From the NCBI RefSeq assembly GCF_037975245.1, contig NC_092582.1:20001-84000 (forward strand): a stretch of 64,000 nt of DNA, written 5' to 3'. A program made the position numbers and the translations under genes. Positions within the stretch are counted from its first letter, which is position 1; the number at the start of each line of letters is the position of its first letter. The notes under the pieces were generated by a model. It saw only the letters and a program-made list of their open reading frames with translations. It did no database searches and was not told the DNA's origin. The DNA is from Apostichopus japonicus. Taxonomy: Eukaryota > Echinodermata > Holothuroidea > Aspidochirotida > Stichopodidae. This document shows, piece after piece, positions 1 to 9,545 of this stretch.

Positions 1-46
1 AAGTCGGTAAAGGAATGACCCCAGGGCCTCAGATATAGGCCTATAG

Positions 47-414
47 CAGGGGCGGGCAACCTTTTTGAATGAATGGGCCAGATTTTAGGAGTGAAAGATT
101 GACAGGGCCGCACCTGACCAACGACCTGCTGTTGATATCAAACCGTTGCTTCCGAGGACGTTCAAGCAATAGGTGTGTGTACTTATCTGTATTCACACAA
201 ACATAATGTCAATATAGTCCAAATGATAATTAATGGTGATAATAGACCAACCTGACAGCATCATTAGTGCAGATAAATTCTAAGCAGCTAGTTCGTTTTT
301 TGTGATGATGTAAAATAGATTGATTTTTTCTTTTTCTTGAGACATCTCACGGGCCACAAAAAATCACTCGCGGGCCGCATGTGGCCCGCGGGCCGTAGGT
401 TGCCCACCCCTTCG
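47..414. mobile_element. hAT-type MITE (non-autonomous DNA transposon)
   Basis: The left end begins CAGGGGCGGGCAACC and the right end reads GGTTGCCCACCCCTT, an imperfect terminal inverted repeat of about 14 bp. The right inner arm is rich in GGGCC/GCCCGCGGGCC. Similar 8-bp flanks (GCCTATAG on the left, GCCTATAT on the right) fit a degraded hAT target duplication. There is no coding capacity. The CAGGGGNGGGCAACC end is familiar from hAT MITEs; the exact boundaries are uncertain by a few bases. Confidence 0.6.
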
Positions 415-1439
415 CCTATATAGGAACGATGTCCCAAAATGTCCCCGGACATATAGGCGAAGGAAGCTATCAGCCGCGACTGTATGTGAGTTTCTCGACT
501 TGCCGTCCTGGGAGTCATACCACAAAATTTTGCATTTCCTCATACGCCATTATTCATAATTTAAATAACTAACTAATTAGGCACAGCCCAGATCCGAGTT
601 CGTATATTGAACTTAGCGCAAATTTGGCCAAAAGTCGTCATACGCCAGCATGTTAAACCACAAAGGACTTTTAATGCCGCCCGTGACGCACTTCCAATGG
701 GACTGTGTCAGTTTAAATATTTTGCTAGGTCTACAAGAATACATTTCTATGAAACTTGAAACAAGACAAACCACTTTAAATATGTTTCAGGACCTCGCAC
801 ATGCGCATGTATTGTCAGACTTAGAATAGGTCCCATGTGAGTGGTGGCTAAAGTGATGAAGGCATCAAAATAAATCAGTGGTTGTTCGTTGGAGTCCTCA
901 CGCAAGTTACCTCGGTTGCTAGGTGGATCTGTATCTGGTAATCGGGTGAATTCTGGTCGGAGCGTACTATGTAACCACCGTGTACCAAGGGACGTAGCTA
1001 AGGCCTGAAGATTGGGAGGGGGGGGGGGCGTGGTGTAGTGGCTGAAAATCCAACTAGATGGGTTTTGAAGCCAGAAAATTCCGAATACTGCTATGTTCCC
1101 CCAACCCCCCCCCCACACCCTCCCCACCCTCGCGCTACTCGTCAACGATACGGTCAGTGTCAGTCAGACACCCAATCTTTCGCGACTGCACTTTTGTTCT
1201 GAACTTTTTTTCGATACATTTGTACCTACTGGCACTCATTTCACAAACTTATTAGCCCCCCCCCCCCCCGAACCCAACCAAATATTTTTGTGAAAATTCG
1301 GGCTATATGCTGATAACTTTTCGGGCACCTACTGAAAGAAAGATTATTTGCAATGTGTTCTTCAGTGGTTAAACTTATATAAATATTACCATTAATATTG
1401 TAACGACTTCCCCAATAATTCTAACCAAATGGAAGGGTA
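415..1439. other. Non-coding flank with homopolymer C/G runs
   Basis: No recognisable gene. An 11-bp inverted repeat (TTCGCCTATAT at 411-421 against ATATAGGCGAA at 453-463) lies just after the MITE. Runs of G or C longer than eight occur near 1018-1027, 1106-1113 and 1256-1269. Open frames here are short and look accidental. Confidence 0.4.
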
Positions 1440-1600
1440 GTAAGACGGAAACTTATTGTATGTTATTTGCATGCGATGTAAAAACCGATGCATGTCTATA
1501 TAATATGCACATTGACATGTGGAACGTGCGCGTAGCGCGCGAAAAATTTGGGTTATATTTTTCGGGCAAGTCGTTACAACCCCCCCCCCCCCCCAAATCA
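1440..1600 (-). repeat. Dispersed repeat copy A (related to 39290-39410)
   Basis: Read on the minus strand, this contains CTTGCCCGAAAAA, then TTTTTCGCGCGC, a GCGC-rich spacer, an ACATGTCAATGT-like segment and ATCGCATGCAA. The same order of blocks appears on the plus strand at 39290-39410. It is bordered by a C run at 1580-1594. It is probably part of a non-autonomous transposon family; no coding sequence was seen. Confidence 0.55.
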
Positions 1601-1828
1601 AATTGGGATCCTACGCCTATGACGGTAGTTCTATTAGGCATTTTTTTTTGGAGTATTCAAAATCATACGAAGTTTTGTACGGTGGAGTATAAGAATCGCG
1701 AGATACAATTTCTCAAAGTGGCAAGGAAAACGTGGTAAATATGACAGATTAAAGGTCAATTTTGACCGAAATATAATTTTTAGGTCATGCACAATCACAG
1801 GAATAAATGAATAGGCCTAGATAAACTA

Positions 1829-1863
1829 GAGTGCGACAGTCGGAAATTCCGACTGTCGCACTC
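1829..1863. repeat. 35-nt near-perfect palindrome
   Basis: Two 17-nt arms (1829-1845 and 1847-1863) are exact reverse complements around one central A. The left arm is GAGTGCGACAGTCGGAA. It is followed by a second small C/G hairpin (GGGGGTGAGACACCCCC near 1898-1914). It may be a foldback MITE fragment or a cruciform-prone site. Confidence 0.85.
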
Positions 1864-2163
1864 CAATTTTCCAACTATCGTCAGTTTTACCAAGTTTGGG
1901 GGTGAGACACCCCCACACCCCCTCTAGCGACTTCCCTGCGTGTACCCAGTGTTCTCACTGTGGAGCAGACTCCGGTATCACTCAAAAACAAGGTAAAATG
2001 GGATGCGCTGCCACGGAATATGCTCCCTATTTCATTTTCCCAATATTAGGGAACGGGCACCGTCTTTGAAACACCATCTACAACTAAACAACAACTATGT
2101 ACAAGCTTTGGCTCTAGCCATGAAGTGCTATCTATTATGATATTGACGGAGCGCACTAGTTTT

Positions 2164-2640
2164 TTACTGGAATCGCCTGAAGATTCGGCGTCTATAATCC
2201 GAGGAACCAACGAACTTCTCTGCTAACTCCTCAGGCTTCAACTGGGCTAGACGTTCGCGGTGAATATGGCACACCATCACATGGTTCAGCCTCTGTTGAG
2301 TCATGGTGCTCCGTAGCCATGTCTTCAAACGCCTCAAAGCACTAAGAGATCTCTCGGCTTCCGTCAAACTGGCGGAGGAGACGAGGAGCAACCGCAAGAG
2401 AGCTTCGACTTCACCAAACATAGCCCGTACCGCTGGATTCATCGACTTGAATATTTCTCTATACCCTTCAACCGACGACGACTGGAACTGGCCTCGAAAG
2501 AAAGACAGACTAAGCTTAAGATTGTCGGAGAGCTCAGGGTACCAACTCACGAGATCTGGGTGGAATTCTCCATTCAGCAACATTGAGTGATATTCGATGA
2601 TATGAATCCTGAGATGTGTAAGCCCTAACCAAATAGACAC
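2164..2640 (-). pseudogene. hAT transposase C-terminal fragment
   Basis: A 158-residue open stretch ends with the hAT C-terminal dimerisation region. Around residues 91-112 it reads ASLTEAERSLSALRRLKTWL, followed by STMTQQRLNHVMVCHIHRER, the conserved helix pattern of Dimer_Tnp_hAT found in ZMYM/DUF4371-type hAT proteins. The N-terminal BED/zinc-finger part and the RNase-H-like catalytic core are missing, and no plausible full-length start is present. It is best read as a truncated transposase relic. A domesticated exon is possible but has no splice or neighbour support here. Confidence 0.8.
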
Positions 2641-2734
2641 TACTCTTTTTCAAAATGTGTGGGGGACATTTGATATTGTATTCCCCCACCCATCGAAATG
2701 TGGGGGGACGTGTCCCCCCGTCCCCCCTGGATTG

Positions 2735-2940
2735 ACGCCCATGGAGACAGGTGTTTCAGCTCTGTCGATCCCGAAGTCTGGAACAATTTGCCATCAAACA
2801 TCCGTAGAACATCTGTTTTTGAACTGTCATTATACTTCTTAGCCTGCTTTATCTGTTCACTAATATATTTTATTGTACAGCGCTTCGAGATTTCTGGGAG
2901 GTGCTGTATAAGTATTACGTAATATTATTTTTATTATATT
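2735..2940 (+). mobile_element. LINE 3' end (CR1/L2-like tail)
   Basis: The plus frame encodes GDRCFSSVDPEVWNNLPSNI and then a degraded FxxxLxxYFL segment. This is the standard end of ORF2 in CR1/L2-type LINEs (GxRAFS..AP.LWN.LP..R). A short 3' untranslated tail follows with GCGCTTCGAGATTTCTGGG and a weak AT-rich (ATT)n-like end at about 2925-2940. Only the last part of the element is present, as expected for 5'-truncated insertions. Confidence 0.65.
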
Positions 2941-3762
2941 ATGCGCTTCTAGCGCATGCAACTCAACATTCCATTTAACTGTGTTGTAATCACCATATCA
3001 TAAAGAACGAGCACATTCGATTTGGTATTCTTAAATAATCTTACTTCGATTTGGTATTCTTAAATAATCTTACTTCGATTATGTAGGTATGAAGGGACGA
3101 TGTTCATTATTTAAAACAGCCTTTAATCATGTAGCGTAAGAATCATTAGGTAATCCAGACGCTCAATGAGAGTAACGAATGTAAGTTGATATTTTACGCA
3201 TGCAATTTATTCATTCAGTCGACATTCAGTTTCCACAATTGTTAAATAATAAATCATTATTGTATGAAGAGATTTCGTCTTACTATAGTAAGTATTCTAC
3301 TATCAGTTATGTAAAGAGAACATGCAGCATTGAGGATTTCAAAAAACAACAGATAAACGTCGCTTTTCACCATGGAAAAGTATTGTCTCACTTAAACGGA
3401 GCATTACAGATATTCATGTTGTGCTAAGTGTACAAAAGACTATATTTCAAGGGATTTCGAAGATGAAGGTTCAAGCGACATTTTCTTATCTTATGCACGA
3501 TGGCAAAACAAAGTTATTTCAATCTGAATACAAGGCCTCATTATATCAGACACTGATTTGTGCGGGTTATTAGTTACTGCATGACCGCAATATCAGCCTG
3601 ATTATGCTGCAGAACAGTAGTTAAGCAGTAATTGAAGTAATGAAAACTGTGACATTAAAAGATGAGCACAGGTTCAATAAGTCATTACGATTCAAGAAAA
3701 CATCTCCCATTAACCTACACCGTTCAGTATTAATAATAGCGCATAAGCCGAAGTGACGTCAA
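2941..3762. other. Intergenic stretch without a supported gene
   Basis: A short direct duplication (TTCGATTTGGTATTCTTAAATAATCTTAC occurs twice, at 3017-3075) is the only structure seen. An open frame at 3200-3427 shows no recognisable domain. The downstream part probably contains the 3' UTR of the minus-strand glycosyltransferase; I found no clear AATAAA. Confidence 0.4.
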
Positions 3763-4513
3763 CTATTCTGCAAACCATATTCCACATTCTTTAAGGGTTT
3801 TTCTTTTATTCTCCACACCGATACGCCAAGTGGCATGAACTATTACAGGTTTCGTTGGTCTTTCATACCACGGTGTGATCGACTTGAAATAGATCTCTCC
3901 ACCGACGAACTCGTAAGCAGGTAATTTATTCACTTTCAAATTATTTGTAACTTTGATAGCCTCGTTGTACGTTTCCTGGTCCTGTAAATCTTCCCCTTCG
4001 TGCACGTGCTCTTTCCAATACGTCAGCATGCGAAGAGATGGAGCCGTCGCTCGTATGAAGAACATACCCGAACAGTAGGGAATATTTTCCTCCTGCTGCA
4101 CGTATATGTCAAAACCGCCCGTTAGACGTGGGAAAGGATCTTGAAGCCAAACTGTATCGGCATCTAGATATAATGTATCGATTCCTGCTAGCGCGAGGTG
4201 ATAAATATGCCAAATCCTCCTTTTAGCAAGATCTTTAAAGTTATCACATAACCATTCTTGTTCTTCGGTAATGTCCTTACCAAACTCTGTCAGTGCAACG
4301 GTCACTCCTGGACGCTTTTGAAAATACTTGTAGATGATTTCGTCTTCACACACGAGAACCACCGTCGGTTTCGTCCCTACTTGGTCGATGCTGTTCAAAA
4401 GGTTTTGAACTAGCTTGACGTAACCCATGTTCGCAGTCACCAAAACCACTGGTGACGTTAGATGTGGAATGATGTCGGAAAGAGAGTTCATAGTTTCTTC
4501 TGAATACACTGAA
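3763..4513 (-). CDS. GT77-like nucleotide-diphospho-sugar transferase, terminal exon
   Basis: This encodes about 250 residues of a Nucleotid_trans (GT77-type) glycosyltransferase, which in this family transfers a sugar from a nucleotide-sugar donor, usually in the Golgi lumen. Visible features: a Rossmann-like start (SPVVLVTANMGY), a predicted donor/metal-binding DxD motif in YLDADTVWLQDPFP (residues 116-121 of the open stretch), the CSGMFFIR acceptor-side loop and a conserved HATW near the C-terminus. The stop is TAG at 3763-3765. The exon opens after a pyrimidine-rich acceptor (ctctttccag, minus strand) at 4514-4515, and the frame requires a codon split across the intron. At least one upstream exon, which should carry the start and any membrane anchor, is therefore not assigned. 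The acceptor sugar cannot be read from sequence. Confidence 0.8.
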
Positions 4514-5343
4514 CTGGAAAGAGGAAAGGGAATATGTTATAATACCTGATACCTGTCTCACTGTTTAAGAAACGTCCGACGTATCAGTTGGAATAGAAAC
4601 TAACGTTCGACTACCAAACTCTCATGTAGGCAACAACAAAACAATACTATACCTAAATTGACGCAACATGACTAGTTCGTTAACTTTCATCCTAGTGAAA
4701 TTCTCTGTTACCAAAAGCTTGTACAGCAACAATCTTGTGCAATCATAATTAATATATTGCTGTGTATCATTAATTAGAAGTTTAGAAGTAATAATTTCTT
4801 CACGATCGAAATGAGATACATTATCAATCCGGGCATTTGGAGTTCACGTGCTGAAGTTAAGTGCTTTAATTGTTTTATATTCTTGAATTTTTATTTATAT
4901 ATGTCTTTCTTTGATTCACCCTGATGATATACGAGGATGACTTCAGCCTTGTACAGGTTCCAGTTAATTCATCTTATTCATATCTTTAATGCTTTTGCCA
5001 GTAGTAATGGTAATGTAGATTTTGCTATACTACACAAATGTCAGGCCTTTACCAAAAAATTCTGATAAGGTTGTAAGTTTCATTAGTAATGTCAATATCA
5101 ATTTTCTATTAGTATAATTACTGAAACATAAAAAAATATATATACTGCCCTATACAATATCGCAGAGCAAACGTTTGTGTGTAAAGTGTGATCAGATATA
5201 TGTGGGAGGAGTATCTCTTTAGGTAAAGACTGGACCGGTATTTACTGTTATGAATAATTTATCAATTTCACATCACTTTCAATCATTACTTGTGCAAATC
5301 AATAGTGAAGGTCATAACAAACATTATAACTGGGAGTTATATA
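4514..5343. other. Probable intron/upstream DNA of the glycosyltransferase
   Basis: AT-rich sequence with no domain, array or transposon that I recognise. Missing 5' exons of the transferase are expected upstream on the minus strand, but none could be proved here. Confidence 0.35.
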
Positions 5344-5487
5344 CCGCACTCTAAGGGAAGACCGCACTCTAAGGGAAGACCGCACTCTAAGGGAAGACCG
5401 CACTCTAAGGGAAGACCGCACTCTAAGGGAAGACCGCACTCTAAGGGAAGACCGCACTCTAAGGGAAGACCGCACTCTAAGGGAAGA
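5344..5487 (+). repeat. Perfect 18-bp minisatellite, 8 units
   Basis: Eight identical copies of CCGCACTCTAAGGGAAGA stand head to tail with no substitution. Because 18 is a multiple of three, an accidental frame repeats HSKGRP. It lies directly before a LINE endonuclease relic. The absence of any divergence points to a very recent expansion, or possibly an assembly artefact. Confidence 0.95.
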
Positions 5488-5489
5488 TG

Positions 5490-6330
5490 TGGATGCATTT
5501 ATTGATGATTTTTGTAAAATTTTTAATAAACTGAAATGTTGATCGCATTGTCAGTTTTTTATGGTGGAAATTTATTTTATGGACACAATAATGCGGACAT
5601 ATTCGAAGATACATGATCTGAATACTCATGTTATCACACAATTGATAAACCTACCAGAGTGACAGATCTATCTGCAACCCTTATCGATAAAATATTTACG
5701 AATATTAATCTTATAACTAAATCCACTATCATTTGAACTGATATATCTGGCCATTAACGTCATGCTTTTATGTGCCAATTAAACCATTCAGAAGAAATGT
5801 TAATAATGCTGATACATATAAGCGTAATACTAGTATATACAATAATATCAAATATTAAAATGGTTTCAAATTCCACTGACGGACATAATGGTTTGTGCGA
5901 CAATAATGCGGAACTTGCTTTTAGTATATTTACTCATAAACTTTGTGATATTTTCCATAGACACTGGCCAAAGCGTCAAATTAAGTTTAAGAAAAAAATA
6001 CAGAATCATCTTGAATTACCTCAGGTATATTAAAGTCGATTCGCAAGAAAAATGTATTGTATTGCGCGCATAAACGAAACCCCATATAATATACGTTACT
6101 GTATTATCGTAGTTTTAAGAACAGATTAACCACTGTAGTTCGAAATGCTAACACAAATGTTATTGAACCTTGATCCATGTTTCTCAATAATATGTGAGGT
6201 CAAATATCAAATACAGAATGATCAGTACAACTAATAAACCCATTAAAATAGCAATGGTTTGGGGTGTACAAAAAAACATTTTGGAATTCAATGAGTGATC
6301 ACATCAAACTGATGTCATTGAATACAACAA
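5490..6330 (+). mobile_element. LINE relic: endonuclease C-terminus and linker
   Basis: Frameshifted plus-strand translation gives PTRVTDLSATLIDKIFTNIN followed by TDISGH, the C-terminal motif of LINE apurinic-type endonucleases (PTRVT..SATLIDNIFTN...SDH.P). Further on, fragments such as GILKSIRKKN-like and YNIRYCIIVV-like segments match the linker before the reverse transcriptase. Many stops and frameshifts make it dead. No reverse transcriptase follows, so it is a partial copy. Confidence 0.65.
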
Positions 6331-6375
6331 GTATTCCAGGAAATCATGAAGCATATATATAGAAAACGAACGTAA

Positions 6376-6796
6376 TTAAAAGATTAGCACTGTTAAAAAA
6401 GTGCGCACAATATGCACAACTTTGGTCACAATATCTGCAGCTACAATTATGGTATGCACAACGAAGTTGCGTTTCTTAAACGAGCTCGGCAAGGCGTAAA
6501 ACAGTTGTAATGTACAGTTGTGCAAGTATGTGTAGATCATATCCTTATAACCATATCTAGCTGCAAAAGTGAACTCCAAGACTACTTTTTTTCGAAGATA
6601 CACATTCTACATATTTACACAGTATGAGTTCAATAACAACTTCATAATCGTTAAGCAAATCAGGTATAATACGAAGTTGTTCCGCCACAATCCTGTACAA
6701 TAAGTTTTCTTCGAATAGCCCACGTGTATCGTTTACAGCGTCACGGATGCCCTGTGTAAATGTAGTATTACGGATTTGTTGGGCACAACGGTTCAC
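6376..6796 (-). other. Two overlapping open frames of unknown meaning
   Basis: The minus strand has an open stretch at 6557-6796 (contains RNTTFTQGIRDAVNDTRGLF) and a second at 6376-6603 in another frame (contains FTFAARYGYKDMIYTYLHN). The composition looks protein-like and the second faintly recalls ankyrin-type helices. I see no splice signals linking them and no domain I can name. They could be a frameshifted pseudogene or chance. Confidence 0.2.
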
Positions 6797-6942
6797 ATGT
6801 GGTACGGAATGCCCAATGTATTAGATATAAAGGGAGATTAAGGGAGATTAGCAATACCAGTTACCAATACAGGGAGAAATGGTAACATTTTGACAGTGTA
6901 CCTTTGACTCAATTCAGATGCACTGTCAAATAAAGCATATTA

Positions 6943-7304
6943 AACACAGTGCCAATTAGATGCTGTCATGGGAAGGTACAGGCGTTAAACTGGAACGTGT
7001 CAAGACCCGATAAGAAGCTATCAGTGTAGCTTACATACAATGTATTCCAATCTGCGTATCGGTGTATGTTGAACATAGTGCCAATTAGATGCTGTCATGG
7101 GAAACGTTGCGTGCAGGCGTTAAACTTGATCTTGTCAAGAACCGATAAGAAGCTATCAGTCAAGCTTACATACAATGTATTACAATCTGCGTATCGGTGT
7201 ATGTTGAACACAGTGCCAATAAGATGCTGTCATGGGAACGTGGCGGGCGTTAAACTTGATCTTTTTAAGACCCGATGAGAAGCTAGCAGTGTAGCCTACA
7301 TGCA
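6943..7304 (+). repeat. Three diverged tandem units of about 130 bp
   Basis: Each unit starts near TTGAACACAGTGCCAATTAG and includes ATGCTGTCATGGGAA, GGCGTTAAACT and CGATAAGAAGCTATCAGTG. Units begin at about 6943, 7069 and 7203, and the last is truncated. Substitutions and small indels separate them. No coding function is evident. Confidence 0.8.
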
Positions 7305-8561
7305 ATGATAGAGATACTCAACCATATTCATTTACGTAATTTACCATTTTTGTTTAAAGTTGGAAAAACATACATGGAGGAGTTTAAGAGTTAATAATAT
7401 TACATTTTTGCAGATATACTGAAATGCATGGGACCAATTTAAAATGTGAGAGTATACTTTTTGTCTTCTTTGTAATAATTGTTTTAAATCCTGCAGATAT
7501 TGTTGATCCTCTATTATGCAGTATCGTTCCATACCTCCTACATTCCTTTGGGTGTTTCAGTATATTTCAACTTAAGAAAAAGAGTTTAATTAAAAGATAA
7601 TCGTAATTAAGGTAAAGTTTAATTTGAAGTTACACCAGTTTGTTTTTAAGGGGAACGCCGTTAATATAAGGGGCTTTGATTGTGTTAGACGGAGAATATA
7701 TATTTAGTACTATATTCCTTTAATATCATTTGTTTCCATAGGAGTGAAATTAGAAGTAGACCCCGCGTTGCAGTACACATTAAAGGTTTCAGTCACTTTC
7801 ATACACATGCTCGCGAGCAGAACATGGCTAATAGTAATCATTTCATACAAACTCTGTACAAGAATTGATTTCACTTTTCAATCTGTTGAATATATAGACG
7901 TACGTCAACTGCCCGCGAGAATCACGGAGAGATGACGCGGATAATATTTTGTGTACATGAACACATTTGTAGTGTAAAATGCATACAAGATATTCAATAT
8001 TTAAACGATACAACTAATAGACATATGATTTCCAACAAGCAGAATACTACTTACAAGTAAGTATATGTATACTAGGCTATATAGCAGAATACAACGCAAA
8101 CTGCTTTAGAGTATACAGTATATAATTCATGCTCACCTCGGTTATGTAAACGGTCTGGTTTCGAGAGCTTCTTGTAAGAGAGTGCTCTTCTGTATTCATC
8201 TGAGTAACATCTGACTATAACGCACCCAGCAAATTACCAGGGCGTTTTGCCGAAATTTAATATAAAATATTGTATAGGCTAATATAATATAATAGTGTAC
8301 AATATTATACCAGTACATAGCGAGATACAGTAATACCTAGGTCTATATTTATAACTGACTGATTGGATGCCGCACCTCTTTTCATATGTATCATAAAATC
8401 ATGCAGACTGAGAAAAATGAAAAACGAAAGAATCAACGAGCCGGTGAAAGTATAAATATAGCAATCACTGCAATGTCCAAACTAACCACTTCAGGCAGTT
8501 TCGATGGGTGACATATGACGTTTTTGAAGACAATTTATCAAAATATGACATCACCAGCTAC
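7305..8561. other. AT-rich stretch; one weak candidate exon at 8137-8199
   Basis: Mostly featureless AT-rich DNA. On the minus strand 8199-8137 reads ATG to a GAG|gtgagc donor (21 codons beginning MNTEEHSLTR), with an in-frame TAG 12 nt upstream of the ATG. It could be a first coding exon of the downstream transferase, but it ends in phase 0 while the exon at 4513 needs a split codon. An unseen middle exon would be required. Confidence 0.25.
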
Positions 8562-8905
8562 TAGAATAACCATAAAATACTAGAATAAGCTACTAGAATA
8601 ACTTTAAAATACTAGAATAAGCTACTAGAATAACTTCAAAATACTAGAATAAGCTACTAGAATAAGTTTAATACTAGAATAAGCTACTAAAATAAGTTTA
8701 ATACTAGAATAAGCTACTAGAATAAGTTAAATACTAGAATAAGCTACTAGAATAAGTTTAATACTAGAATAAGCTACTAAAATAAGTTAAATACTAGAAT
8801 AAGCTACTAGAATAAGTTTAATACTAGAATAAGCTACTAGAATAAGTTAAATACTAGAATAAGCTACTAGAATAAGTTTAATACCAGAACAAGCTACTAG
8901 AATAG
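8562..8905 (+). repeat. Minisatellite of about 30 bp (ACTAGAATAAGCT units)
   Basis: About eleven head-to-tail units of ATACTAGAATAAGCT plus ACTAGAATAAGTTTA, themselves two similar half-units. Variation is limited to TTTA/TTAA and ACTAGA/ACTAAA substitutions, with the first three units slightly different (CATAAA, CTTTAAA, CTTCAAA). Confidence 0.9.
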
Positions 8906-9545
8906 ATTTCAACGACGATGAAGTACATAATTTGCACTGAATAAGTCATTTATTCAATTACAATTAGAAGGCTTATGATGATGTATACTGGTTCTTCTCA
9001 AAGCAATATTCAACACACACACACACACAGTCCATATGATGGAATGAATAAAATGTACGTAAAACAAACTCTTGCAGTTTCATGCCCGCACTTTTCATGA
9101 ACACCTTTTCCCCTCCCAGTCAACCAGTGTTTACATGGCATACATTACATTGATTGATGTACTTTCCATTTAAAGGAACACATTCGCGTATATATATATA
9201 TATTCTTACCTTGCTACAAGTTTTCACATCTTAGTAGAAACCAATATATAAACCACCATAGAGAAATAAACCAGACAGCGAAACTGCAGTGTGGTTTCGA
9301 TGATGCTACATGAATAATATTATATGAATGTGATACACTAGGCTGTTGGGTATAGCCAGCATGAACAACGTTACTTCAATCTAAGTAGTACAGCAAAGTG
9401 CTGGAGATATTACAAACAATATTCACATTGGCAGCTTACTGCCGAGATGGAGACTTTACTTGTATTCAGCATATACAAATTGATCTTTACCAAAGACACA
9501 AGCTTCTTCTACTCAATGTGGTACACCTACAAGCCGTACATTAAC
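8906..9545. other. Flank of the 78-bp array; simple repeats only
   Basis: Contains a short (CA)n near 9014-9028 and (TA)n near 9189-9202. The first 30 or so residues of the long plus-strand open frame that enters the 78-bp array (starting at an ATG at 9447) lie here and show no signal peptide or domain that I trust. Confidence 0.4.

Noticed and set aside
3200-3427. 75-codon plus-strand open frame
   Set aside because: No domain or codon evidence; surrounding DNA is intergenic.
5290-5505. Small protein with eight HSKGRP repeats
   Set aside because: No real start (GTG only), no domain, and the repeat is an 18-bp minisatellite.
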